The position numbers were made by a program, and so were the translations under genes. Shown piece by piece: positions 6,868-15,900 of a stretch of DNA of 64,000 bases. The stretch spans positions 2,294,001 to 2,358,000 of the forward strand of contig CAXXKX010000003.1 of NCBI GenBank assembly GCA_963676655.2, in the 5' to 3' direction. Origin of the DNA: G963676655 sp963676655 (lineage in GTDB: Bacteria > Verrucomicrobiota > Lentisphaeria > Victivallales > Victivallaceae). Position 1 is the stretch's first letter. Every line of letters begins with the position of its first letter. The notes below the pieces were generated by a model. It was given only the letters and a program-made list of their open reading frames with translations. It did not search any database and was not told the DNA's origin.

Positions 6868-9636
6868 TTATTTGTTCCTGTAATAATTAATCAGATTAAC
6901 CAGCATTTTCGCGGCAACCGGGTCTATTGCCGCTTTTTCGCCGATCAACATGGAGGTGAGTATTACCGAACCATTGGCGTGTTGACGTTCCATAAGCATA
7001 ATGCTGTAACCGGGTTCAATGTAGTCGTATTCCACCGGCATCAGTTCGTCGTCGGCCAGCCCCTTGCCGATACGTGAAAGGATGCGGTCATTGTGATCAG
7101 GGATTGTAATATCAAGGTAGGAATGGGCCAGAAAGGTGTCGCGGTTCCACCAGCGCAAATCGTCTTCGATCAATCCGGCAAAGACCGGATGATCCGGCAG
7201 CAGCATATCCGCCCGGTCAGCGTGTTTGACCAGATTGGCCGCCCAGCGTGACCAGTAGGGCTGGTTCTTTTTGACGAATCCAACCCCGAGATTGAAGATA
7301 TTTTCCGAACAGGCGGCGGGATTTTGTTCGAAAACAATGACGTGAGCGCCCCGACTGATCCATGTGTTAATTTTTTCAGCTTGAAATACGGTGTCTTTGT
7401 CCAATGCGTACGGTGCAATCAACAACAGGGATTTTTCCGGATTACAGGAAAAAATATCATCAATGCGTGGAATGAAACTGCCGCCGTTACAGCCTGTTGC
7501 CGCCAGAGCCTTCCCGGCGGTTCCGGCCGGATCGTATATCAACATATTTACGTCTGAATCACCGCACTTCGGACGGGTATATATCCGGAATTCCAGATTA
7601 TTATGCACGGATTGAATTTTATTGTGATAGACGTTGATTTCCAGGACACGTTTTCCATAGCCGACAAACGGACCAACGGTAATCGGCGTATCGACTCTAT
7701 GATGGTAATCAAGGCGGAACGATTCTTCATAAAATATTTTGTCGTTACAAGATATGACCACGGTGAATTCGGTGGTTTCCGGCAGGTGGATATCTTCATG
7801 GAATAGACGAAGCATGCCGGAAAGAGTGCCGCCATCGTTGATATTCCGGTCCCAGCATTCAAACTGCACATGCACCGGGCTCATAACATTGCGGTAGGTA
7901 TCCCAAATCATCTTAGGGATGATGCCGTTCGGGCCTTTATCAAAAGGATGTCTGAACCAGGTGTACTGTCCAAACGGGATATACCCGGCAAAACTGCTGT
8001 CGGGGTGGCGAAGCCGCCACATTTCCTCGGCGTACTCTTTCAACATGAACGCCTGGTATTCCTGTGCCTGCCTACTGAAGTCAGTGATTTTTCCCAGTCG
8101 CATCTCCACCATTTTCTTCTGTCGTACATCTTTATGTTTGAGAAAGAATTCTCCATTATCATTGGTATAAGCGGCGATACTTTCGGTCGAGATGCAGGGT
8201 TGAAACAACATATCGTTCTTCTGCGTGAACTCGCCAAAATGACGCAGGTCACGGAGATTTTCCACATACCAGCCGCCGTACTGGTGCACATCATCGACGT
8301 CGCCGACACTTTTCGGCAGCAGGTTAGCCGCGTCGGAGCATGAATTGGCGATGATCGGCCGTGGATCGAGTTTACGCAGTTCCGTGATCCATTCCTCCAG
8401 ATAATCAAATAGAGGAGTCCCAAGACCGAGGTCGCGTTCACATGCCACGATCATCTCATTGCCTAAACTCCACAGCGCGATTGACGGATGACGGCGATAT
8501 TCCAGAAGCAGTTCCTTCATTTCGTCCAGTACGGTTTTACGGAAGTCGGCGTTGCCGTAAGCGTAACAACCGAAGGATCCGTGCAGGGCCATTTCAAAGA
8601 TTACCATGATCCCCTGGCGATCGCATTCGTCCAGCCAGGCATGGGACGGTGGTTCCGTATGAAAACGACTGATCTCCACGCCCTGTTGACGAATCGCGGT
8701 TACATAGCGGGTAATATATTCCCGGTCATGCGGCACGTTACAGTGTGGAAAACCGTTTTGACCGCGCAGAAAAAAAGGTCTGCCGTTCAAATAAAAATCG
8801 CTGTTGCGGATGCATAAATCAAAGAAAGCGACCGGCTGGCGGATTGTCTGAATCAGTTTTCCTTCTGTATTGAACAGCGTTGTTTCCAGTTCATACAGGA
8901 CCGGTTGCAGCGGCAGCCATTCCCGGTAATCATCAACCGTCAGCAGCAGTTCACGTTCTCCGGCGACACACTCAGCGTTCGCAACAAGCTGACCGTCCAG
9001 GGTTAACGAACATTTCAATTTACAACCGGCGGCATTCCCGGATATTTCAGGCAGTATCGTCAGTCTTTCCGGCGCGGTTCGGATTACCGGGGGCCGCATA
9101 TAGGTCTTGTTTCTTTTGATTCCCCATACATTGCGCCAGATACCGCCGGCATACAGACTGGACCCCATCGGCACCGCCCAGCGTTCAAGACGCGGACTTT
9201 TTGCAAATTCAGGGTCGCAATCCTCCGGCAGCAATTGCAAACTTGCTTTGTCGGTAACTTTTACGGCGATAATATCTCTTCCGTCGCTATGCAATCCAGA
9301 CAACTCAAGCTCGAATGGTTTGTAAGCGCTAAAGTTGCTTTGGATTAGTTTGCCGTTAAGATAAACTTTACACAAAGCTGCGACTCCCTCAAATCTGATT
9401 GCGGTGAATTGGCAGTCGGCGGACAGCCGTTTGAAATACCATCCGGTGCCGGTCGGCTCGTCATAGCTTACCGGTTCATAGCTCCAGCCCTCGGCATTCC
9501 AGGCATGCGGGAGCGTGACCGTGATTGCTTCGTCCGGAATTTTACCCGGCTCCGGTTCATATGATGACTCCGGCGGCAGAAACAGCCAGCCGTCGTTAAA
9601 CGATTCCATTGAGCTGTCAACGTAAATTTCCTGCAT
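6868..9636 (-). CDS. Glycoside hydrolase family 2 protein
   Basis: A 922-aa GH2 enzyme (beta-galactosidase/beta-glucuronidase type). Domain order: N-terminal jelly roll (about 10-170, with TLPHAWN and GTGWYFKR), immunoglobulin-like domain (about 180-270), TIM barrel (about 275-600) with acid/base Glu394 in SLGNE and candidate nucleophile Glu485 in CISTES, then C-terminal beta domains. There is no signal peptide, so it is cytosolic. The start is supported by AAAGGTG six bases upstream. It is the first enzyme gene after the GntR-type regulator (72-bp gap) and heads the operon with the propeller, Ldh and SDR genes. Substrate unknown; the partners suggest a uronate-containing glycan. Confidence 0.88.
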   Translation of the reverse strand: MQEIYVDSSMESFNDGWLFLPPESSYEPEPGKIPDEAITVTLPHAWNAEGWSYEPVSYDEPTGTGWYFKRLSADCQFTAIRFEGVAALCKVYLNGKLIQSNFSAYKPFELELSGLHSDGRDIIAVKVTDKASLQLLPEDCDPEFAKSPRLERWAVPMGSSLYAGGIWRNVWGIKRNKTYMRPPVIRTAPERLTILPEISGNAAGCKLKCSLTLDGQLVANAECVAGERELLLTVDDYREWLPLQPVLYELETTLFNTEGKLIQTIRQPVAFFDLCIRNSDFYLNGRPFFLRGQNGFPHCNVPHDREYITRYVTAIRQQGVEISRFHTEPPSHAWLDECDRQGIMVIFEMALHGSFGCYAYGNADFRKTVLDEMKELLLEYRRHPSIALWSLGNEMIVACERDLGLGTPLFDYLEEWITELRKLDPRPIIANSCSDAANLLPKSVGDVDDVHQYGGWYVENLRDLRHFGEFTQKNDMLFQPCISTESIAAYTNDNGEFFLKHKDVRQKKMVEMRLGKITDFSRQAQEYQAFMLKEYAEEMWRLRHPDSSFAGYIPFGQYTWFRHPFDKGPNGIIPKMIWDTYRNVMSPVHVQFECWDRNINDGGTLSGMLRLFHEDIHLPETTEFTVVISCNDKIFYEESFRLDYHHRVDTPITVGPFVGYGKRVLEINVYHNKIQSVHNNLEFRIYTRPKCGDSDVNMLIYDPAGTAGKALAATGCNGGSFIPRIDDIFSCNPEKSLLLIAPYALDKDTVFQAEKINTWISRGAHVIVFEQNPAACSENIFNLGVGFVKKNQPYWSRWAANLVKHADRADMLLPDHPVFAGLIEDDLRWWNRDTFLAHSYLDITIPDHNDRILSRIGKGLADDELMPVEYDYIEPGYSIMLMERQHANGSVILTSMLIGEKAAIDPVAAKMLVNLINYYRNK

Positions 9637-9708
9637 AATACACCTTTTGCATTTACGATTATTAATTCGTTATTATTATATAATATGAAACTTGATTATC
9701 AGGACGGA

Positions 9709-10764
9709 TTATTTCCGCCCGGAGGGATATACAACCTCAAAATCAATCTCAATATGTTGCTGCGGAACGCTGCCGAAAGGAGCTTGGACTACTTCACAGG
9801 CAAGCTCGCCAAGCGCATCTCCCATGTTCCCGGCCGGCGCGATAATCTGAAACGTATCCGCAATATCCGCCCGGTTGAATTCAATTCGGACTATCGGCAT
9901 TTCCGGGTTGTCGGAAAACCGTTCCCGGAGTAAATCATAAAAAGGTTCGGCAGTGAATACGGCGGTAAAATCGTGACCGTACCGGCAAATGTTCTCAATT
10001 ATCTCGGCCGCGTTGACCGGCATCGCGCAATGCCACAGTTTTTCGTTCCATGCCACGCCTTTGGCGGCAAACGCAGCCATAGCTCCGGCCTTGCGACGTT
10101 CATTGAACGGCTCATTCATGTCGGCGGTTTCCAGAAACAGGATATTGCGATGGCCGGCATCAAGCAGGTATTCGGATGCGAGGTAAGTACTTTTGGACGA
10201 ATTGGTATAGACACAGTAATCGGCGGCGTCAATATCGTGAACTCTTGAAACCACCAGCGGGATCTTGTATTTTTTTATTTGCGCGGCACAAGCCATCATC
10301 GTTTTCGGCGGCTCAATAAAGATAAAGGCATCGAACTGGTTATTTGCCAGCAGGAACTCCAACTCTTTTTCCGGGCTGCCGTTAATGGTGAGAATCCGGC
10401 CGCAGTGTTCCGCCGCCGCCAGTTGTTCGAGTACTCCCGACAATGTTCGCATGAGATATGACGTCAGGAAAGTCAGATCGCCATTTCCGAGAACTATTCC
10501 CACTACTTTATGTTTACGGGTGTGGAAGTTGACCATGGAACGATATTCGTTATTAATGAAAGTGCCGAAATGCGGTTTGCGGATCAGGTAGCCTTCATCC
10601 TCAAGCTGTTTAAGCGCTTTGCGGAGCGTAGTCCGGGATGTGTCGAACGTTTTACACAATTCGCGTTCCGTGGGAATACGCTGCATCGCTTCACCGCTCG
10701 AAGCGGCGATCATTCCGATGATGTATGTTCTGATTTTAACGTAATCCGGAACTATTTTTTCCAT
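9709..10764 (-). CDS. GntR-family regulator with LacI-type ligand-binding domain
   Basis: A 351-aa AraR-like hybrid repressor. Residues 1-75 are a GntR winged helix (PTERELCKTFDTSRTTLRKA, then a wing around PHFGTFI). The rest is a periplasmic-binding-protein-like sensor of the LacI/GalR type. It is divergent from the LacI gene at 11087 and directly upstream of the GH2 operon, which it probably controls. The ATG at 10764 is chosen over a TTG at 10776; neither has a strong RBS. Its own promoter (10817-10845) overlaps a perfect palindrome at 10792-10813, which suggests autoregulation. The inducer is probably a sugar or oligosaccharide. Confidence 0.87.
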   Translation of the reverse strand: MEKIVPDYVKIRTYIIGMIAASSGEAMQRIPTERELCKTFDTSRTTLRKALKQLEDEGYLIRKPHFGTFINNEYRSMVNFHTRKHKVVGIVLGNGDLTFLTSYLMRTLSGVLEQLAAAEHCGRILTINGSPEKELEFLLANNQFDAFIFIEPPKTMMACAAQIKKYKIPLVVSRVHDIDAADYCVYTNSSKSTYLASEYLLDAGHRNILFLETADMNEPFNERRKAGAMAAFAAKGVAWNEKLWHCAMPVNAAEIIENICRYGHDFTAVFTAEPFYDLLRERFSDNPEMPIVRIEFNRADIADTFQIIAPAGNMGDALGELACEVVQAPFGSVPQQHIEIDFEVVYPSGRK

Positions 10765-10791
10765 ACCCTGCACCAATTAATAAATCAATAA

Positions 10792-10813
10792 ATACATTGT
10801 TAAACCAATGTAT
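10792..10813. promoter_or_regulatory. Palindromic operator upstream of the GntR-type gene
   Basis: The arms ATACATTG and CAATGTAT are perfect complements around a 6-nt centre and cover the predicted start of transcription of the regulator gene. A further half-site-like copy follows in a 10-bp direct repeat (CCAATGTATA, CCAATATACA, about 10805-10824). Symmetry, position and repeat make this the likely binding site of the GntR protein itself. Confidence 0.6.
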
Positions 10814-10816
10814 ACC

Positions 10817-10845
10817 AATATACATCGCAAGTCCGTAAAAATCAA
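10817..10845 (-). promoter_or_regulatory. Sigma-70-type promoter of the GntR-type regulator
   Basis: On the minus strand TTGATT (10845-10840) and TATATT (10822-10817) are separated by exactly 17 bp. This predicts transcription starting near 10810, inside the palindrome. Confidence 0.55.
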
Positions 10846-10898
10846 TGGGAGAAATCAAAAAATTAAGTCATTATCCTGTTTTTTTTGCTTGTAGCTAG

Positions 10899-10937
10899 GT
10901 CTTTGGTTTTAAGCGTGAAATCGCTTAAATCGAAGAC
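10899..10937. repeat. Extended imperfect inverted repeat between divergent regulators
   Basis: The core arms TTTAAGCG (10908-10915) and CGCTTAAA (10922-10929) are perfect around a 6-nt centre. Pairing extends outward through GTCTT (10899-10903) and AAGAC (10933-10937) with one bulge and two mismatches. It lies midway between the GntR and LacI genes. It could be a second regulator site or a stem-loop; no T-run follows it. Confidence 0.45.
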
Positions 10938-11022
10938 TTTGAGCACAGGGCGGGGAATTGCGTAATTCGACTGACCGATTATAAGTTTCAAATAATTATT
11001 CTTCAAAAAATGAATAAAGGTA

Positions 11023-11051
11023 TTGACATTTCCTTCATGATGTCATATAAT
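11023..11051 (+). promoter_or_regulatory. Consensus sigma-70 promoter of the LacI-type gene
   Basis: TTGACA (11023-11028) and TATAAT (11046-11051) are both perfect consensus hexamers with a 17-bp spacer. Transcription should start near 11058, about 29 nt before the ATG at 11087. Confidence 0.85.
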
Positions 11052-11058
11052 ATAAAAG

Positions 11059-11075
11059 TGCGTAATAGTTACACA
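11059..11075. promoter_or_regulatory. Putative LacI-type operator at the transcription start
   Basis: A 17-bp imperfect palindrome, TGCGTAA-TAG-TTACACA (TGNGTAA-N3-TTACNCA), lies directly downstream of the -10 box, where repressor binding would block initiation. Autoregulation by the LacI-type protein encoded just downstream is the simplest reading. Confidence 0.55.
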
Positions 11076-11086
11076 AGGTTAAAATA

Positions 11087-12082
11087 ATGATAAAACAAGA
11101 TCAAATAAAAGAAGTTGAATGCAAGTCAATCTACGATCTGGCTGCAATCACCGGAGTGTCATATGCGACAGTGAGCCGGGTTTTGAATAATCGCGGTAGA
11201 ACTGCCGAAGCAACGCGAAAAATTGTTTTGAATGCGGCGGCTAAGTATAATTTCAAACCCAAAATGAAGGCCCGCCGACAGACCATCGGAATTGTGATGT
11301 GGCTGGACCGGATGCTCAAGAAAGATTTTTACGGTTATGCCGACACAATGCTGATGCATTTGCTTAACGCTTTATCCATTAAAGGATATAGCATTGAATT
11401 CTTTTCCTCCCATAATATTGCGACATTGCATAACTGCCTGCTGGATGGGGTGATTTGCTGTAGCTGGAGCGAACAGATCGAAGATGCGATGAAAAGAATG
11501 CCTAACATGCCGGTCGTGTTGATTAACGGTGGTCCAGCACCAAATTGTTCAAGGGTGTATAGTAACCATGAGCAGAGCGGAAGAATGGCTGCAAAATACC
11601 TGATTGAAAAAGGCCATAAAAAAGCCGGGATAATTCTTGACAGCCGTATTTGGGGAAATCAACTGCGTGCCGACGGCTTCCGGCAGGTGTTTGAAGAAAA
11701 AGGCATGCCACTCGATCCGGTCATGGAGGGCTTTCTTCGCGAACAAACTGAAACGATCATGATCAAAAACATGTTGTCAGCCGGAGCTTCTGCTTTTTTT
11801 CTGGCCGGGGAGGATACGATTCTGCAGTTGAACAGCACTCTTCAGCTTCTCAATGACCACGAAAAAAATCCCTTGACGATCATTTCAATGGAAAATTCAA
11901 GTTTATCGCGTTATCTGAATCCGCCTATGACAACAATTGCCCAGCCTTTTGACGATATTGTTAAGAAGACCATTGAACTGATCGATTCACAGCTTGAAAG
12001 AGGTAAAAATCATCCCCAGGAAATAAAACTTGACAATACCTTGATAATTAGAAACAACGATTTATATCAACCGGCACGATGA
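11087..12082 (+). CDS. LacI-family transcriptional regulator
   Basis: A 331-aa protein with a typical LacI N-terminal helix-turn-helix (SIYDLAAITGVSYATVSRVL, about residues 14-33) and hinge, followed by a periplasmic-binding-like effector domain (IGIVMWLDRM to the C-terminus). It opens the plus-strand block pseudopilin - large glycosidase - TPR - CBM9 - GH28 - GH42. It is transcribed from a consensus promoter with an overlapping palindrome. Family members are sugar-responsive repressors; here the ligand is presumably a product of the downstream enzymes. The RBS (CAAGG) is modest. Confidence 0.9.
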   Translation: MIKQDQIKEVECKSIYDLAAITGVSYATVSRVLNNRGRTAEATRKIVLNAAAKYNFKPKMKARRQTIGIVMWLDRMLKKDFYGYADTMLMHLLNALSIKGYSIEFFSSHNIATLHNCLLDGVICCSWSEQIEDAMKRMPNMPVVLINGGPAPNCSRVYSNHEQSGRMAAKYLIEKGHKKAGIILDSRIWGNQLRADGFRQVFEEKGMPLDPVMEGFLREQTETIMIKNMLSAGASAFFLAGEDTILQLNSTLQLLNDHEKNPLTIISMENSSLSRYLNPPMTTIAQPFDDIVKKTIELIDSQLERGKNHPQEIKLDNTLIIRNNDLYQPAR

Positions 12083-12209
12083 GATTTCAATATATAAAAG
12101 CAAGAAAGGAGCATAAGGAGCAAACATTATCGACAAGTTGAAAGAACGGTACCCCTGATTTTAAGAAATAGTAAATAGTATTACAAATCCCTATGAACAG
12201 GAGTTGAAT

Positions 12210-12917
12210 ATGAAAAGACAAAATTTTACGCTAATCGAGCTTTTAGTTGTTATTGCTATTATTGCTATCCTTGCCAGTATGCTATTGCCGGCGCTTAATC
12301 AAGCCAGAGATAAGGCAAAAGCGATTAAATGTGTAAGCAATATGAAACAGACAATGCTCGGAATGACCAATTATGCCATTGACTACAACAATGTAATGCC
12401 GGTTATCACCAATAGTCTTCCGTGGAACGAACGGATGTTTACCTTAAAATACATTCAGAATTGGGACGCGATGACTTGTCCTGCCAATCCTAAACTACCC
12501 AAGAAAAGGTCGTCTGGTAGCAGAGATTATTGGACGAGTACTTTCGGGATCATTCATCAGTTGGGAATTACTGCGTCGTTTGTAGATTCGGCCGGTGATG
12601 TATTTGGATCTACCGCAGATGCATACAACAACGTTCATTTATATTTAAACAAAGCGAAAAAATCCAGTAATTTTTTTATTTTGGCTGATACTGTAAAAGA
12701 TATTAATTCGTCCACACCAGGCGTTGCTTACTGGGCATGGAAACGAAGTGGTAATTTTGATCGGGCTTACATTTCGGATATTCACTCCGGGCGTATTTCT
12801 TGCGGTTTTCTGGATGGGCATTCCGCATTACTTTTTCCTCGTGTAACAAGAGAAACTGCGGCAAATCCAATTTATTATGTTATGTACAAAGGGTTGGCAG
12901 CTTTTCCCACATTATAA
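12210..12917 (+). CDS. Pseudopilin-like protein with H-X9-DG C-terminal motif
   Basis: A 235-aa type II secretion/type IV-pilin-like protein. The short basic leader MKRQN is followed by FTLIELLVVIAIIAILAS, the class III signal and first helix, then MLLPALNQARDKAK and a C-terminal domain ending in HSGRISCGFLDG, an exact H-X9-DG motif as in PVC prepilin-like proteins. The residue before the Phe is Asn, not the usual Gly. The start at 12210 is chosen because AGGAG lies six bases upstream; a TTG two codons earlier is unlikely. It sits between a LacI regulator and a large exported glycosidase-like gene. It probably forms or caps a thin surface fibre or secretion pseudopilus. Confidence 0.85.
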   Translation: MKRQNFTLIELLVVIAIIAILASMLLPALNQARDKAKAIKCVSNMKQTMLGMTNYAIDYNNVMPVITNSLPWNERMFTLKYIQNWDAMTCPANPKLPKKRSSGSRDYWTSTFGIIHQLGITASFVDSAGDVFGSTADAYNNVHLYLNKAKKSSNFFILADTVKDINSSTPGVAYWAWKRSGNFDRAYISDIHSGRISCGFLDGHSALLFPRVTRETAANPIYYVMYKGLAAFPTL

Positions 12918-12942
12918 TTAGTTGGATTGGAACGGAAATAAG

Positions 12943-15900
12943 ATGGTTATATCAAAAAAATATGTTAGTTTAATATTGCTTTTTTTATCGTCAATCCTGA
13001 TGGCGGGGGATAATTTAAATTATAAAGCTTACCCATGGGAACTCGTATTATCTTCTAAAAATGGTGCATGGCTGAGTTTAAAATATAAAGGGAAAGAACT
13101 GCTTGATAATTCAAAAGTCAGGCAGACAATCGAACTCAATGCCGGAAAAGTGAAAATTGATCCAAAATTTGTTGATCAAAGTTTTGGTGAGGCCGCAGGT
13201 GTCGCGGTTGCAGAACTGCATCAGATGGCCGACAAAGAACAGAATCTTCGATTCAAACTAGTTGCACACCATTTTGATAGAGATAAGGGGATTTTGAATC
13301 TGAAATACAAGTCAGGAAAATGGATGGCCAATGAAACCGTGACTTTTGGCGTTAACGGCAGAAAGAACAGAATTGAACGTAAGGCGTCTTTTACCTCAAA
13401 TGCAAAAATAGATCTTAAATTCAAGACCTTCCACTATTTGTATTATCTGCCTTTGAAAGGGAACTATCTTTTTCCGGCTACATTTTTTTATGATAACAAC
13501 TGGCGGCAAGATAACAAACCGGACTATCCTTCTTTCGACCGGAACATGCGTAAAGGAGAAGTTAAGCGCATGAAGAGTTCCGGAAATGACCGCATAAAAT
13601 TCTCGATTATTGAACCTGAGGATAATTTATCGCTGATATTTTTTGTTGACAGCAGGTTGGACAATTCCGTTGTACGTTATCGACGGAATCGCAATGATTT
13701 GACTGTGGATTGTATTTTTGGCGCAAGAGGCTGGGCTTTGCCCGGAGTTGTTCATGAGCTTGCCGGAGCTTATCTCGAGGCTGCAGAATGTAACCCGGAA
13801 GAAGCACTGAGAAAGAATTGTCCGCAGATACTTAAAGACTTGGGAGTTGTTCCTCCTTCAGGTCGTCCGGCCTGGGTTCCTAATGCAGCTATCATGGGAG
13901 TTGCGACAGAACCTTTTTACGGAGAGCATCTAAATGACCTCGCCGAGATTATTTCTCCGCGTATGAAACAATTACATCTAAATACGGCCTGGTACCGTCC
14001 GGTGGAAGCTTCAACCGGGAGATATTGTCCGATTGACTACAAAGTCTGTGAACCTAAAATCGGCACATGGGCAGATTATCGCAATGCCAACGCAATTATG
14101 CATAAAAATAACATGCGGGTTCTCCAAGATTTGGTTCCGCATGGCGGTGGACAGTTGGGCGTTTTAATGAGAGGACAAAGTGCTAAGGTTATGACTTTCA
14201 CTGAAAACGGATGTGTGTTGAACGGTTGGGGGTGTGACTTTAATCAGCCGGACTGGAGGAATTATATCGAGTCAGTCGCAAATTTTTTGGTTGGCGAACA
14301 GCATACCGATGGATTCAGAGTTGATGCGATTTATGGAAGTAAAAGTTCAAACTGGAGAAAAAAAGGTTTTCCTTCTCAGGCTCCTCCTGTTGTCTCATAT
14401 GCCGCTCAGCATGTTACTAAAAACTCCCTACGTATGCTCCCTGCATTGTGGAAGCAGACCATGAAGTTGGAAAATGGAGAACTGCCGGCGTTGGAATATC
14501 CTAGAGCATCACTGGCAAGTTCGAACGGTGGCCTCAATATGCTTGCATCAATTCGCAAAGGGGCTAAAAATGCAAATCCGCAAAGTGCGTTATTACTGGA
14601 AAGCGGAGAACTTCCTTTTACCGCTGTTGGAGATATGCATTACGATCGGGATATTCAAAGTTGCTGGTTCAAACTGCGCACTCTTTCTCCTGAACAATTT
14701 GTGGAAGGACTATCTCTTTGGCTGGAAGAACAAAAATATGTTGATGCACCCGGAACAATCAGGATGCGGTACATGGAAACCGGTTTATCGGAGAGCTGGC
14801 CGTATCGCCTGTGGTATGGATTTGAAGGCGATAAAGCAATCAGGGCAATGTGTTATTACATCCATGGAGTTCCCATGGTATACGAGTGGTTCACTCAGGG
14901 AGAAGGAACACATCTGGCACGCTTGGGACTGCTTCGCAAAAAAATCAATGCGTTGACTCATGGAGACGCATTCTACCGAGATGTTAAATCTTCAGACCCT
15001 CGCGTATTTACGGTGTTGCGTAATACGGATAAAGAATCTGTTCTGGGACTTATCAACTTTTCCCCATGCAAATTGCAGACGAAATTGACGATTCCAAGCA
15101 CTATGTTAAAACTTCCTAATGCGGCCGAAATCGCTGTTTACGACGCCTATTCCGGAACCGTAATAGCTAAAGGGAACAAGGCGCAGATCAGCACGATTAC
15201 CATAAAGATGAGACCATTCCAAAATATACTGTTAGTATGGCGGAATGCCAAAAAAACTGTTCCCACATGGCTGACTAATGAGCAGTTTCGCAGTGTTGCA
15301 AAACGTATTGCTCATGATATTAAGTTACAGAAAAATACCGCTGCCTGGATTGTAAAAAGTTCGACTTACACTTGTCGGATCAATGCTAAAACCGGACTTA
15401 TTGATTCATTCTCATCATCAAAGGGTGAAGATGAATTGGAAATGGATATTCTACAGGAATTTGGTTCGAAAAGCAAAAGCTGTCAGTTGAGCAATGAAAC
15501 CGGGAAGAATTTTCTTCTGGTCAAGTCTTATGTCAATAAAACTGTAATTATTTATACATTCAAACCGGAATGTATTGATATTCAAGTTAATTCTATGGAA
15601 GATACTGAGACCGTTATCTCTTTTAACAACGCCAAACGCTGGCAGCTTGATTCATTTGAAGGAATGCTTGATGATATTATGCCGGAGAAATTGGCCGTAC
15701 GCCGTTCATTTGCCTCCAATCAACATAAACGCCGGGTTCTGAGAGACCGGAAACTGATATGGAGTTCGCTGGAATGTCCGCTGGATTGGAACCGCCCTGA
15801 ACTGCGGGTTATTAATGATGCCGGAACTGGTGTGACTTTGAATTTCAAAACACCGGAAAATCCTGGGCATTTATATTCCTCTTTTAACGGGAAACCCGGC

